Below are positions 7,013 through 15,414 of a stretch of DNA of 33,194 nt, one piece after another. The stretch is from Bacteroidales bacterium. GTDB lineage: Bacteria; Bacteroidota; Bacteroidia; Bacteroidales; Paludibacteraceae. A program made the translations under genes and the position numbers. Where the stretch lies: positions 1-33,194 of the forward strand of contig DUQS01000040.1 in the NCBI GenBank assembly GCA_012837685.1, written 5' to 3'. Within the stretch, counting starts at the first letter, position 1. Every line of letters starts with the position of its first letter. Below the pieces are notes generated by a model that saw only the letters and a list, made by a program, of their open reading frames with translations, did no database searches and had not been told where the DNA came from.

Positions 7013-8269
7013 TTATCTGCCGCATACCATGTCGTAGATGCGTCTTACTTTCTGACCGGCGTATTCCCATTTTATGTTGTTAACTTCTGCCAGTCCGTTT
7101 TCGCGGAGCGAATTATACATGGCGGGATATTTTACAATAGCGTGAATGTAGTCAGCCATAGCATCAATATCCCAATAGTCGGTTTTTATAACATGATTTA
7201 ATATTTCGGCGCAGCCCGATTGTTTAGAAATGATGCTTGGCGTACCCACTTGCATCGCTTCCAACGGCGATATGCCGAAAGGTTCCGAAACGGACGGCAT
7301 CATGTAAACATCACTTTCTGCAAGCATTTCATAAACTTGGCGACCTTTGAGAAATCCTGTAAAGTGAAATTTGTCGGCAATTCCTTTTTGTGCAACAAGT
7401 CGAATCATTTTATTCATCATGTCGCCACTTCCTGCCATAACAAAACGCACGCCTTTGGTGTGTTGAAGTACGCGCGTAGCTACTTCCACAAAGTATTCAG
7501 GACCCTTTTGCATGGTGATGCGACCAAGGAATGTTATCACTTTGTCGTTGCGTTCGCTTTTGGTAAATTCTTCCACATTTGCCATAGGTTCCACGGCATT
7601 ATGAACGGTGGTTACTTTGTCAGGATGTTGGTGATATTTTTCAATAACAGTCCGTCTTGTGAGATTACTCACGGTCATAATGTGGTCGGCAGCGTCCATG
7701 CCTTCTTTTTCTATTCGGTACACGTCGGGATTTACCTGTCCGCGGCTACGGTCGTAATCGGTGGCGTGCACATGTATTACCATAGGTTTGCCACTGATTT
7801 GTTTGGCAAAACGTCCGGCGGGATAGGTCAGCCAATCGTGCGCATGGATAACGTCGAATTGGATAGCGTGGGCGATGACGCTTGCAACAGCTTCGTAGTT
7901 GGATATTTCTTCCAGAAGGTTTTCGGGATAGCGTCCCGAAAAATTGATGCATCCCAAATCGTCGGTACCGATACGTCGAAAATCGTACTTGATGTTATTG
8001 CGGAAATGGTAGTAGTCGTCGGGGCTCATAAAATTACCGATGCGGCTGTTCACATGGTCCCAATTAACATCTTTCCAAACCACAGGTATTTGATTGGCTC
8101 CTATGATGCGTAAAAAACTTTGGTCTTCGTCGCCCCATGGTTTTGGGATGACAAACGTAATTTCCAAATCGGGTTGCAGCGACATACCTTTGGTAAGCCC
8201 GTAGCTTGCCGTGCCTAATCCTCCGAGAATGTGCGGCGGAAATTCCCATCCAAACATTAAAGCTTTCAT
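7013..8269 (-). CDS. GT4-family glycosyltransferase, glycogen synthase-like
   Basis: A retaining GT-B glycosyltransferase of 418 residues. The N-terminal domain begins FGWEFPPHILGGLGTA, the starch synthase-type acceptor/donor loop, with FDVIHAHDWLT (138-148) and VIHVHATDYDR (164-174). The C-terminal nucleotide-sugar domain has FLGRITMQKG (R250, K255) and EPFGISPLE (E329, E337, the E-x7-E motif). A role in alpha-1,4-glucan extension is inferred from the flanking debranching enzyme (2 nt upstream) and GH57-like gene (28 nt downstream). No glgC or glgB is in the window, so the donor (UDP- or ADP-glucose) cannot be told from context. There is no signal peptide, so it is cytoplasmic. Confidence 0.88.
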   Translation of the reverse strand: MKALMFGWEFPPHILGGLGTASYGLTKGMSLQPDLEITFVIPKPWGDEDQSFLRIIGANQIPVVWKDVNWDHVNSRIGNFMSPDDYYHFRNNIKYDFRRIGTDDLGCINFSGRYPENLLEEISNYEAVASVIAHAIQFDVIHAHDWLTYPAGRFAKQISGKPMVIHVHATDYDRSRGQVNPDVYRIEKEGMDAADHIMTVSNLTRRTVIEKYHQHPDKVTTVHNAVEPMANVEEFTKSERNDKVITFLGRITMQKGPEYFVEVATRVLQHTKGVRFVMAGSGDMMNKMIRLVAQKGIADKFHFTGFLKGRQVYEMLAESDVYMMPSVSEPFGISPLEAMQVGTPSIISKQSGCAEILNHVIKTDYWDIDAMADYIHAIVKYPAMYNSLRENGLAEVNNIKWEYAGQKVRRIYDMVCGR

Positions 8270-8271
8270 AT

Positions 8272-10230
8272 CTATTTATCTTTTATTTCATTTTCTTTTA
8301 CAAAACTGTCCAAAACGTGAAGTGTCCGTAGTACTTCGCCCACTGTCATGGCATAACTCATAGCACCGTGTCCGCGGAAAGGCGGATTGCCGTCGTACAA
8401 TTCCGAAAGCGTGCCGACAGTCAGTTCGCGCAACTCCGTTTCAAAACCGCCTAATAGTCGTTGAACAAATGAAACTCCGCTCATTTTATAAACTTTTAGG
8501 TAGGCTTCGGCAAAGGCGGCGATAGTCCATGGCCATACCGGTCCGTTGTGGTAGTTGCGGTCGCGTTCCAACTGCCCGCCAATGTATTCCGGACGATATA
8601 TAGGGCTTTTTGGACTTAAACTGCGCAATCCTTTGATGGTGAGCAACTCTCGTGTGATGATGTCCAAAGTCAATTTTTGCTGACGTTTATCTAACGGTGA
8701 GTAGGGCAGCGAAATAGCAAAAATCATGTTCGGACGTACTTCGCGGTCTTGATAGTTGCCATCAACAAAATCGAACAGATAGTTGCCGTTCCAAAAAGTA
8801 TCAACAAAAGCTTGGCGCGAAATTTCAGCTTGATAATTCAAAATATCCGCTTGTTTTTTATTTCGGCTCTTTTGTGCCATTTCAGAGGCAAATTTCAAAC
8901 CGTTATACCAAAGTGCGTTTATTTCTACAATGTAGCCCGTACGTGGCGTAATGGGATAGCCGTTCTCTTCGGCGTTCATCCATGTAGCGGGCTTGCTTTG
9001 TCCGTTAGTGTACAGTAATCCATTTTCGTGCAAGAAGAGATTGGGGTGTTTCTGACTGCGTATGAAAACGATAATGTCGTTCACTACGCGACCGTATTTT
9101 TCGGCAGCCTGCTCTATTGATGTGGCTTTGGCGTGTTGCTGTATGTCCCACAAAAACCAAAGCAGTACGTCGGGCGAACTGACTTCTTTAAGCAGGGTGG
9201 TTTTAGGTCGCATCGCCAAAAAGTCGTCCACGGCTTTTACGCCTATTTCCATCATTTTTTCAAACATATCAATGTCGCCAATGGCTAGCGTTGTACCCGG
9301 AAGTGCAATAAATTCGTCGCGAGCGCGGTATTTAAACCAAGGATAACCTGCCAGCAAATAGTAGCCGTCTTCGCGTTTGTTGTAAAATTGTTGAGCAGCG
9401 TTTTTTAAGCAATTGAAGAAACTGTCGCGTGGTGTGCGATTTGTAAATTCGTAGTCGAACATTTTCTTCAACGACCTGCAAGCAACAGGCTCCAAGCCTG
9501 CCGAAACGATGATGGTTTCTCCTTTTTTTATAGGCAGTTCAAAATAGCCCGGAACGTAAAGGTCTTCTTTGAAATCGTAGCCGCGTTCTTGCTCTTTGTA
9601 GTATTCTATACCTTTGTACCAATCGGCATTATCTATAAATTCTACTTTTTTGTTGAATTGTATCACCAAGTTAGGATAACCGGAATAGAGACACCACGAT
9701 ATGCCGTTTTCCACTTCGCTGTAAGCGCGATTGATGTTGGAGTTTTTGCGTGTCAGTTCGTTGACGCTGCGGAAAGCGAGGAACGGCTTAAACCGCAAAG
9801 TTGTTGCCGAATGAGCGTCGAGCAATGTGTAGCGGATAAGCATGCGACTTTCGCCCGACACAAAAGTACGCTCTTTTTGCAGCACCACGCCACCTACGCG
9901 GTAAATGGTACGAGCAACCGTGTCGATATGGAATTCGCGAATGTATTTGTGCCCGCGCGGGCTATAGTAGTCGCCTTGATATTTGTGGATGCCGAGATTG
10001 AACTCTGCGCCGTGTTGTATAACGGTTTCGTCTAATGATGACAGCAAAACATAGTTTTCGATGCCTAAATTTGGCACAGGTACCACAAAAAGTCCATGGT
10101 ATTTGCGTGTATTGCAATCAATGATGGTTGTACTGGCGTAGGCTCCAGCTTTGTTTGTGCGCAACATTTCCTTATCCAATGATTTCTCAAGATTGGTAAG
10201 TAGCATCCTGTCAAATTTTAAATAACTCAT
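8272..10230 (-). CDS. Glycogen debranching enzyme (amylo-alpha-1,6-glucosidase)
   Basis: Bacterial glycogen debranching protein of about 652 residues, first gene of the glycogen operon. Residues up to about 250 form the N-terminal beta domain (RKYHGLFVVPVPNLG; WCLYSGYPNLVIQF). The rest is an alpha/alpha-barrel: FKYRARDEFIALPGTTLAIGD (301-321), WMNAEENGYPITPRTGYIVE (419-438), ALWYNGL, NYHNGPVWPWTIAAFAEA, and SELYDGNPPFRGHGAMSYA (611-629, E612 a likely catalytic base); positions count from the ATG at 10236. The residue after WM is Asn421, where debranching enzymes I recall often have the catalytic Asp (TWMD). The start at 10230 (MSYLKFDR) looks more family-like than the ATG two codons upstream. 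It is followed after 2 nt by the GT4 gene, so translation is probably coupled. Confidence 0.9.
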   Translation of the reverse strand: MSYLKFDRMLLTNLEKSLDKEMLRTNKAGAYASTTIIDCNTRKYHGLFVVPVPNLGIENYVLLSSLDETVIQHGAEFNLGIHKYQGDYYSPRGHKYIREFHIDTVARTIYRVGGVVLQKERTFVSGESRMLIRYTLLDAHSATTLRFKPFLAFRSVNELTRKNSNINRAYSEVENGISWCLYSGYPNLVIQFNKKVEFIDNADWYKGIEYYKEQERGYDFKEDLYVPGYFELPIKKGETIIVSAGLEPVACRSLKKMFDYEFTNRTPRDSFFNCLKNAAQQFYNKREDGYYLLAGYPWFKYRARDEFIALPGTTLAIGDIDMFEKMMEIGVKAVDDFLAMRPKTTLLKEVSSPDVLLWFLWDIQQHAKATSIEQAAEKYGRVVNDIIVFIRSQKHPNLFLHENGLLYTNGQSKPATWMNAEENGYPITPRTGYIVEINALWYNGLKFASEMAQKSRNKKQADILNYQAEISRQAFVDTFWNGNYLFDFVDGNYQDREVRPNMIFAISLPYSPLDKRQQKLTLDIITRELLTIKGLRSLSPKSPIYRPEYIGGQLERDRNYHNGPVWPWTIAAFAEAYLKVYKMSGVSFVQRLLGGFETELRELTVGTLSELYDGNPPFRGHGAMSYAMTVGEVLRTLHVLDSFVKENEIKDK

Positions 10231-10328
10231 AGCCAACTATTTATGTGAATATTTTTCAGACAAAAATTAAACTTAATTATAAGTTGCAATATAGACATTT
10301 TTTTTATAAAAATCAAATTTAATTTCAA

Positions 10329-11111
10329 TTAATTTTTACATATCCAAATTCCTATTTCATAGAGCAAGAAAAGCGGCAGACAAACTACCATCATAGTAAA
10401 CGGGTCGGAAGTTGGCGTGATGATGGCTGCCAAAATCATTATGATGATAATACTCCAACGGCGATATTTCCTTAAAATTGCTTTTGTAATCAATCCCAAC
10501 TTTGACAATAGGGCAATAACCATCGGTGTTTCAAACATAATTCCCATACAAAGTGTAAGTACGCAAAATGTGGAAATATACGATTGCAATGTGATTTGAT
10601 TGGCAACCGCTGTGCTTACTTCGTAGCTGCCGAGAAAACGGATGGTAAGCGGAAAAACGATGAAATAGGAAACGCATACACCTATTATAAAAAGCAGACT
10701 GCCGAAAATGAAAATTTTAACGATACTTTTGCTTTCGTCGGCATAAAATGCGGGCGCAACAAATTTCCATAGTTGGTAAAGCACAAATGGCATGGCAGCG
10801 ATTAATCCCACCCAAAACGCCACGGTAAAGTGCATGATAAATTGTCCCGAAAGATTAATATTAATGAGCGACAGCGAAAAATCGTCGGGGCAAAGTTGTG
10901 GCAAATTGAGTGATGTAGCTAAGCGACACAATGCGCGATAAGTAACAAAATCACTCTCTTTTGGTGCCAAAATGATACTGTCGAACAGGAAGTTTTTAAA
11001 ACAAAACGCCACAATCATACAAACGACCACTGCTGCCAGCGACCGAATAAGCGTTCCTCTAAATTCTTCCAAATGTTCCCAAAAAGTCAATTGGTTCGGA
11101 TTTTTTTTCAT
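10329..11111 (-). CDS. tatC: Twin-arginine translocase subunit TatC
   Basis: Integral inner-membrane receptor for folded Tat substrates. The conserved N-terminal LTFWEHLEEFRGTLIR (8-23) precedes the first of six predicted membrane helices. WKFVAPAFYADESK and the closing IITPTSDPFTMMVVCLPLFLLYEIGIW are also typical of the family. A stretch rich in Cys and Leu between helices 1 and 2 (ALCRLATSLNLPQLCPDDF) is the periplasmic loop expanded in Bacteroidota. The frame is open to a TTG at 11144, but the ATG at 11111 gives the usual N-terminus of 260 residues. tatA is divergent from it, not in the same operon. Confidence 0.92.
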   Translation of the reverse strand: MKKNPNQLTFWEHLEEFRGTLIRSLAAVVVCMIVAFCFKNFLFDSIILAPKESDFVTYRALCRLATSLNLPQLCPDDFSLSLININLSGQFIMHFTVAFWVGLIAAMPFVLYQLWKFVAPAFYADESKSIVKIFIFGSLLFIIGVCVSYFIVFPLTIRFLGSYEVSTAVANQITLQSYISTFCVLTLCMGIMFETPMVIALLSKLGLITKAILRKYRRWSIIIIMILAAIITPTSDPFTMMVVCLPLFLLYEIGIWICKN

Positions 11112-11169
11112 CTGTACTTCAGCATCAAAAAACTTGATGTTCAATGTTTCTACCTGATTTTGTTCCTGT

Positions 11170-11186
11170 CGGGAAAAGTTTTCCCG
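11170..11186. other. Hairpin in the tatC leader
   Basis: CGGGAAAAGTTTTCCCG can form a 7-bp stem with a 3-nt loop. If the -7 element at 11196-11203 is right, the hairpin sits at the very 5' end of the tatC mRNA, where it could protect the end from decay. No terminator-like U-run follows in the tatC direction. Confidence 0.45.
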
Positions 11187-11195
11187 TTTATTTTA

Positions 11196-11203
11196 CAAAA
11201 GTA
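11196..11203 (-). promoter_or_regulatory. Probable -7 element for tatC
   Basis: TACTTTTG on the minus strand matches TAnnTTTG. No good TTTG is found at the -33 distance. Leader length would be about 80 nt. Confidence 0.45.
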
Positions 11204-11247
11204 AAAAATTTTACGTAATGATACGCATAAATTATAGAATAAAATAG

Positions 11248-11255
11248 TATCTTTG
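11248..11255 (+). promoter_or_regulatory. Probable -7 element for tatA
   Basis: TATCTTTG matches TAnnTTTG and lies 44 bp upstream of the tatA ATG. The -33 element is not evident. Confidence 0.5.
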
Positions 11256-11299
11256 CCACGTAAGGTCAAAAATAAGAACTATTAAACACAATTTCTGAT

Positions 11300-11584
11300 A
11301 TGAAAACTCTTTTTATTTTGCTCTTTTCTCTCGGTGCGCCCGAGGTAATTCTAATTCTCATTGCCATATTGTTACTGTTTGGCGCAAAAAGAATTCCCGA
11401 ACTGATGAAGAGTTTGGGTAAAGGCGTGAAAAATTTTAAACAAGGAATGGCTGAAGCGGAAGAAGAGATTACTAAAGATGTTGTCGAAAACGAATCTACA
11501 AAAACAGACAAAGAAGAGAAAGAGAAAAAAGTGAACAAGACAAAAAAGACGACGAAAACGACGAAGACAACAAAAAAAGCCTGA
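11300..11584 (+). CDS. tatA: Twin-arginine translocase subunit TatA/TatE
   Basis: A 94-residue single-pass protein. The membrane helix (about 14-28, PEVILILIAILLLFG) ends in the invariant Phe-Gly pair (F27-G28), followed by the amphipathic helix AKRIPELMKSLGKGVKNFKQGM (29-50). The C-terminal 35 residues are a highly charged Lys/Thr/Glu tail with TKKTTKTTKTTKK repeats, presumably disordered and cytoplasmic. An acidic residue (E15) sits near the start of the helix, as in TatA proteins. It pairs functionally with the divergent tatC; no tatB-like gene is visible, in keeping with the minimal TatAC systems of Bacteroidota. Only 15 nt separate its stop from that of the convergent plug gene. Confidence 0.92.
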   Translation: MKTLFILLFSLGAPEVILILIAILLLFGAKRIPELMKSLGKGVKNFKQGMAEAEEEITKDVVENESTKTDKEEKEKKVNKTKKTTKTTKTTKKA

Positions 11585-11599
11585 CAATCGTTTTTCCTG

Positions 11600-12847
11600 T
11601 TAGTTTCGTATGGTTTTTACAACAACCAATCTGTCGTAACGTTCGCCCCACGGACGATGATAGACGTAGATAGCGTACTCGTTATCTGTTTGCCAATAGC
11701 TGCCTTCGGTTTGTTCCAAAGTGCCTTTTGAAGTTCCTGAAGGGACAAAAATATATTGAAAATTGTAACCTCCTTGTTTTAACAGCAACGATTTTTCGTA
11801 GCAATGCGTTTCAAAATTGTAGTGCATTCTACTGCTGTTGTCCAAGCGATTATAGCACAAATCGCCTAAAAGGTGTACGGAACCGTTCAAAAACGGTTCG
11901 GGGCGTTTGAAAGAGAAATGCACCCACATATAGTCGGCTTCCGTGTTTTTATCTTCACTGCTTTGTCGGTTTACGATAAATTTACCGTTGGCGTCATGTC
12001 CTTGTGCTACGCCTCTGTCTTTGCGTTCACTATCTTCCGACAATATAACTTGAAACGCTCCTTGCTCAAAAACAATGCGTTCGATGCCTGCTCCGTAGGC
12101 GTATTCCGAAGCAAAATCAATGCCGCGATATTGGTTGCCGCCTTCAAAAATAAGAGCGCGATTGTTGATAAATGTTAATGTGTTACCCGAAATAAAAGTC
12201 GGTTTCAAATTGGCTGATTGCGTATCAAAACGGTTGTTTTGGCGTACCAAGACCTTGATTTCCGAAAAAGGGTCGCGTACTTCGTAACCGGTTCTATCGA
12301 TGGTTATTTCCAATTGTTGAAATCGTCCGTTCAGTTCTATGTCGGTATTGCCGCGCACTTTGGCATTGACGGAGAGTAGCGGTTCCACAACCGAAAAACA
12401 GGCAGTACCAATCAAATTGTCAAAATCGTTGTCTTCCGCTATTAAAACAGCATAGTTGCCTGATATTTTGAGCTTTAAATCATCATTTGGAACAAAAAAA
12501 CGGTAATTGGTGTAGAGTTTAGTCGTATTTCTCGAAAGTGCGTAGTCTGTAATTTGTCCATTAGCAAAACCTTCCAAAAACTCCGATTCCTGAAGATTAG
12601 AAGGTGTCCAATCTGCGTTGCAGTGCACAATTTTGTAATGGTAGTTTTTTATGTCGAACGATAGCTCATCGAATGAAACACACAGCCGATTTTCCGAATC
12701 CAAATCCATTATCGGCAAAGCCAAAGGGTCGTCGGGAAAAATAACCTGCAAAGTTTTTACGTTGTCAACAAACAGTTGTGTGCGGAATTGCGCTTGTGCA
12801 AAAGCGTAAATGGCTAACGATAAATAGAGGACTGCAATACGTTTCAT
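11600..12847 (-). CDS. Type IX secretion system plug protein (DUF5103 family)
   Basis: A 415-residue secreted protein with a Sec signal peptide (MKRIAVLYLSLAIYAFAQAQ, cleavage near 19). The sequence follows the DUF5103 pattern: VKTLQVIFPDDPLALPIMDL early; YHYKIVHCNADWTPSNLQESEFLEGF at about 68-93; NNRALIFEGGNQYRGIDF; and a C-terminal RPEPFLNGSVHLLGDLCYNRLDN with GGYNFQYIFVPSG. In the type IX system of Flavobacterium, a member of this family was identified as the plug that seals the periplasmic side of the SprA translocon when it is not loaded. That role is transferred by homology; no other type IX genes lie in the window. It has the best promoter in this region (12865-12895). Confidence 0.85.
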   Translation of the reverse strand: MKRIAVLYLSLAIYAFAQAQFRTQLFVDNVKTLQVIFPDDPLALPIMDLDSENRLCVSFDELSFDIKNYHYKIVHCNADWTPSNLQESEFLEGFANGQITDYALSRNTTKLYTNYRFFVPNDDLKLKISGNYAVLIAEDNDFDNLIGTACFSVVEPLLSVNAKVRGNTDIELNGRFQQLEITIDRTGYEVRDPFSEIKVLVRQNNRFDTQSANLKPTFISGNTLTFINNRALIFEGGNQYRGIDFASEYAYGAGIERIVFEQGAFQVILSEDSERKDRGVAQGHDANGKFIVNRQSSEDKNTEADYMWVHFSFKRPEPFLNGSVHLLGDLCYNRLDNSSRMHYNFETHCYEKSLLLKQGGYNFQYIFVPSGTSKGTLEQTEGSYWQTDNEYAIYVYHRPWGERYDRLVVVKTIRN

Positions 12848-12864
12848 AAAAGCATTATTTTACG

Positions 12865-12895
12865 CAAAGGTATAAAAAACAATCAGCTTGACAAA
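12865..12895 (-). promoter_or_regulatory. Bacteroides-type promoter of the plug protein gene
   Basis: On the minus strand: TTTG at 12895-12892, 19-nt spacer, TACCTTTG at 12872-12865. Both elements and the spacing fit the consensus. The predicted start point near 12859 gives a leader of about 12 nt to the ATG at 12847. Confidence 0.8.
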
Positions 12896-12955
12896 AAGTT
12901 TTACTTGACGACTACTTTTCTGAGTAGGGGAAGTGTCGTATCTCTGAAAAATTTG

Positions 12956-12963
12956 TATCTTTG
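12956..12963 (+). promoter_or_regulatory. Probable -7 element for the polyamine operon
   Basis: TATCTTTG on the plus strand. No -33 TTTG is visible at 19-21 nt. It would give a leader of about 90 nt to the ATG at 13060 (about 40 nt if translation starts at 13009). Confidence 0.5.
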
Positions 12964-13059
12964 TAAACTTAAATCCACGTTTTCGATAAACAAGGGTGAA
13001 CAAATTATATGCCAAGTGCAAAAAACGGCAAAGTTTATGAATTTAAAATTATTAAAATT

Positions 13060-14262
13060 ATGGCAAAAATTTTGATTATAGGTGCGGGTGGTGTGGCTAC
13101 GGTGGCTGCTCATAAATTGGCGCAAAACGCCGATGTTTTTACGGAAATAATGATAGCAAGTCGGACGAAGAAAAAGTGCGATTCCATTGCGGACGACTTA
13201 AAGAAACGCTACGGAGTGATAGCTCAAACTGCCCAAGTTGATGCCGACAATGTTCCTGAATTGGTGGCTTTGCTGAAAAGTTTCCAACCTAAATTAGTAA
13301 TGAATTTGGCATTGCCTTATCAAGATTTGCATATCATGGATGCTTGTTTGGAGGTGGGTTGCAACTATTTGGATACTGCCAATTATGAACCTTTGGACGA
13401 GGCTAAATATCAATATTCGTGGCAGTGGGCTTATCAAGATCGTTTTAAAGAAGCCGGTTTGACAGCTATACTCGGTTGCGGTTTTGACCCGGGTGTAACG
13501 AGCGTTTTCACGGCTTATGCAGCCAAACACCATTTCGACGAAATTCATGAATTGGATATTGTAGATTGCAATGCGGGCAATCACCATAAAGCTTTTGCCA
13601 CCAATTTCAATCCCGAAATAAATATTCGCGAAATCACTCAAAAAGGACGCTATTTTTTGAACGGAAAATGGATAGAAACCGAGCCACTCGAAATTCACAA
13701 ACCATTGACTTATCCGGAAATAGGGCAGAGGGAGTCGTATTTGATGTATCACGAAGAATTGGAATCGTTGGTTAAAAATTTCCCGACACTAAAACGAGCA
13801 CGTTTTTGGATGACGTTTGGGCAAGAATATTTAACGCATTTACGTGTTATTCAGAATATTGGAATGGCGCGTATCGACGAAATAGATTACAACGGTCAAA
13901 AAATAGTACCCATTCAATTTTTGAAAGCGGTGCTTCCCGCTCCTGAAACTTTGGGCGAAAACTATACGGGCTGGACTTCCATCGGATGTCGCATTAAAGG
14001 CGTGAAAGACGGTAAAGAAAAAACCTATTACATCTACAATAATTGTAGCCACGAAGCAGCTTACAAAGAGACAGGTACACAGGGAATTAGCTACACAACC
14101 GGCGTTCCTGCCATGACAGGTGCCTATATGTTTGTTACCGGTCAATGGGGTGGTGCAGGTGTGTTCAACGTAGAGGAATTTAACCCTGACCCATTTTTGG
14201 CTAAATTGGCTGAAAGCGGACTTCCTTGGCACGAAATCATTAACGGTGATTTAGAATTTTAA
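13060..14262 (+). CDS. Carboxynorspermidine/carboxyspermidine dehydrogenase (saccharopine dehydrogenase family)
   Basis: NAD(P)H-dependent enzyme that condenses aspartate beta-semialdehyde with a diamine (putrescine or diaminopropane) to give carboxyspermidine or carboxynorspermidine. It has about 400 residues. The N-terminus is a Rossmann motif (AKILIIGAGGVATVAAHKLA), followed by IASRTKKKCDSIADDL, the usual second strand. LDTANYEPLDEAKYQYSWQWAYQDRFKEAG and ILGCGFDPGVTSVFTAYA are landmarks of the carboxynorspermidine synthase branch rather than lysine saccharopine dehydrogenases. The start at 13060 gives the family N-terminus; an upstream ATG at 13009 would add 17 residues with no family character. 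The decarboxylase for the next step begins 12 nt downstream, which confirms the pathway. Confidence 0.9.
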   Translation: MAKILIIGAGGVATVAAHKLAQNADVFTEIMIASRTKKKCDSIADDLKKRYGVIAQTAQVDADNVPELVALLKSFQPKLVMNLALPYQDLHIMDACLEVGCNYLDTANYEPLDEAKYQYSWQWAYQDRFKEAGLTAILGCGFDPGVTSVFTAYAAKHHFDEIHELDIVDCNAGNHHKAFATNFNPEINIREITQKGRYFLNGKWIETEPLEIHKPLTYPEIGQRESYLMYHEELESLVKNFPTLKRARFWMTFGQEYLTHLRVIQNIGMARIDEIDYNGQKIVPIQFLKAVLPAPETLGENYTGWTSIGCRIKGVKDGKEKTYYIYNNCSHEAAYKETGTQGISYTTGVPAMTGAYMFVTGQWGGAGVFNVEEFNPDPFLAKLAESGLPWHEIINGDLEF

Positions 14263-14274
14263 GCAAATTTAGCC

Positions 14275-15414
14275 ATGACGGATTTTTTCTCGCCCGATAT
14301 TCCTTCGCCGTGCTATGTTATTGATGAAAAAGCGTTGCGTAGTAACCTTTCGTTGATAAAATCAGTGAAGGAACGTTCAGGTGTTGAAATTATTCTGGCA
14401 TTCAAAGCGTTTGCTTTGTGGAAAACTTTTCCCATTATTCGCGAATATATTTCGTACACTACAGCCAGTTCGTTGAGTGAGGCGCGTTTGGCGTTTGAAG
14501 AAATGGGGAGCAAGGCACATACTTATGCGCCGGTTTACACAGAAAATGAATTTTCACAAATAGCCGATTGCAGTAGTCATATCACTTTCAACTCGTTGGC
14601 GCAGTATGCTAAATTTGCTGAACAGGCGTACGCAAAAGGCATTTCTTGCGGTTTGCGTATCAATCCCGAATTTTCCGATGTCAGTACGGCATTGTATAAT
14701 CCTTGTGCTGCCGGTTCGCGGCTGGGCGTAGTTGCCAATGATTTGTGCGTCGGCTTGCCAAAGGGCATAGAAGGGTTGCATTTTCATACGTTGTGTGAAT
14801 CAAATTCTTACGATTTGGAGCGAACGCTGGCAGTAGTTGAAAAACGTTTCGGTCATCTGTTTTCGCAATTGAGGTGGCTGAATATGGGCGGTGGGCATTT
14901 GATGACGCACGCCGATTATGATGTGGAACATTTAATCGGCTTACTGCGTAATTTCGGCGCAAAATATCCCAATTTACAACTGATTTTGGAACCCGGTAGT
15001 GCTTTTGTTTGGCGCACGGGAGTTCTGGTTGCTACAGTGCAAGATATTGTGGTGAATAATGGAGTGCAAACGGCTATGTTGGACGTATCGTTTGCTTGCC
15101 ACATGCCCGATTGCCTTGAGATGCCCTACAAGCCTGCTATTGTAGGTGCTTACGACGAAACAGCAGGGAAACCCACTTATCGCATGGGAGGCAACAGTTG
15201 TCTCAGTGGCGATTTTGTAGGCTCATGGAGTTTTGATACTGAATTGAAAACCGGCGATAGGATAGTTTTTGAAGATATGATACATTATACTATTGTAAAA
15301 ACGACACTGTTCAATGGTGTTTCTCATCCTTCCATTGCCATTCGTCGTGCCGATGGTTCGCTCGAAATTTTGCGGCGTTACGGTTATGAAGATTATAAAA
15401 GCCGAATGAATTAA
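14275..15414 (+). CDS. nspC: Carboxynorspermidine/carboxyspermidine decarboxylase
   Basis: PLP enzyme of the alanine racemase-fold decarboxylases, 379 residues, releasing CO2 to give spermidine or norspermidine. LAFKAFA places the PLP lysine at K44. LHFHTLCES (168-176) and MGGGHLMTHADYD (204-216) bind the cofactor phosphate, and EPGSAFVW (239-246) follows. GGNSCLSGDF (305-314) carries the active-site Cys309 and Asp313 contributed across the dimer. With the dehydrogenase upstream it makes a complete two-gene carboxyspermidine route. Its stop TAA overlaps the reverse stop of the next gene in the shared bases TTAA at 15411-15414. Confidence 0.93.
   Translation: MTDFFSPDIPSPCYVIDEKALRSNLSLIKSVKERSGVEIILAFKAFALWKTFPIIREYISYTTASSLSEARLAFEEMGSKAHTYAPVYTENEFSQIADCSSHITFNSLAQYAKFAEQAYAKGISCGLRINPEFSDVSTALYNPCAAGSRLGVVANDLCVGLPKGIEGLHFHTLCESNSYDLERTLAVVEKRFGHLFSQLRWLNMGGGHLMTHADYDVEHLIGLLRNFGAKYPNLQLILEPGSAFVWRTGVLVATVQDIVVNNGVQTAMLDVSFACHMPDCLEMPYKPAIVGAYDETAGKPTYRMGGNSCLSGDFVGSWSFDTELKTGDRIVFEDMIHYTIVKTTLFNGVSHPSIAIRRADGSLEILRRYGYEDYKSRMN

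Noticed and set aside
7220-8113. A 297-residue open frame on the plus strand
   Set aside because: It lies wholly antisense to the GT4 gene, whose protein has clear family motifs; the plus-strand protein has no recognisable domain and a His/Val/Phe-rich composition typical of a reverse-frame shadow.
9589-10035. A 148-residue plus-strand frame
   Set aside because: Antisense to the well-supported debranching enzyme; no motif and no promoter.
13294-13752. A 152-residue minus-strand frame
   Set aside because: Antisense to the carboxynorspermidine dehydrogenase gene, whose reading is confirmed by family motifs.
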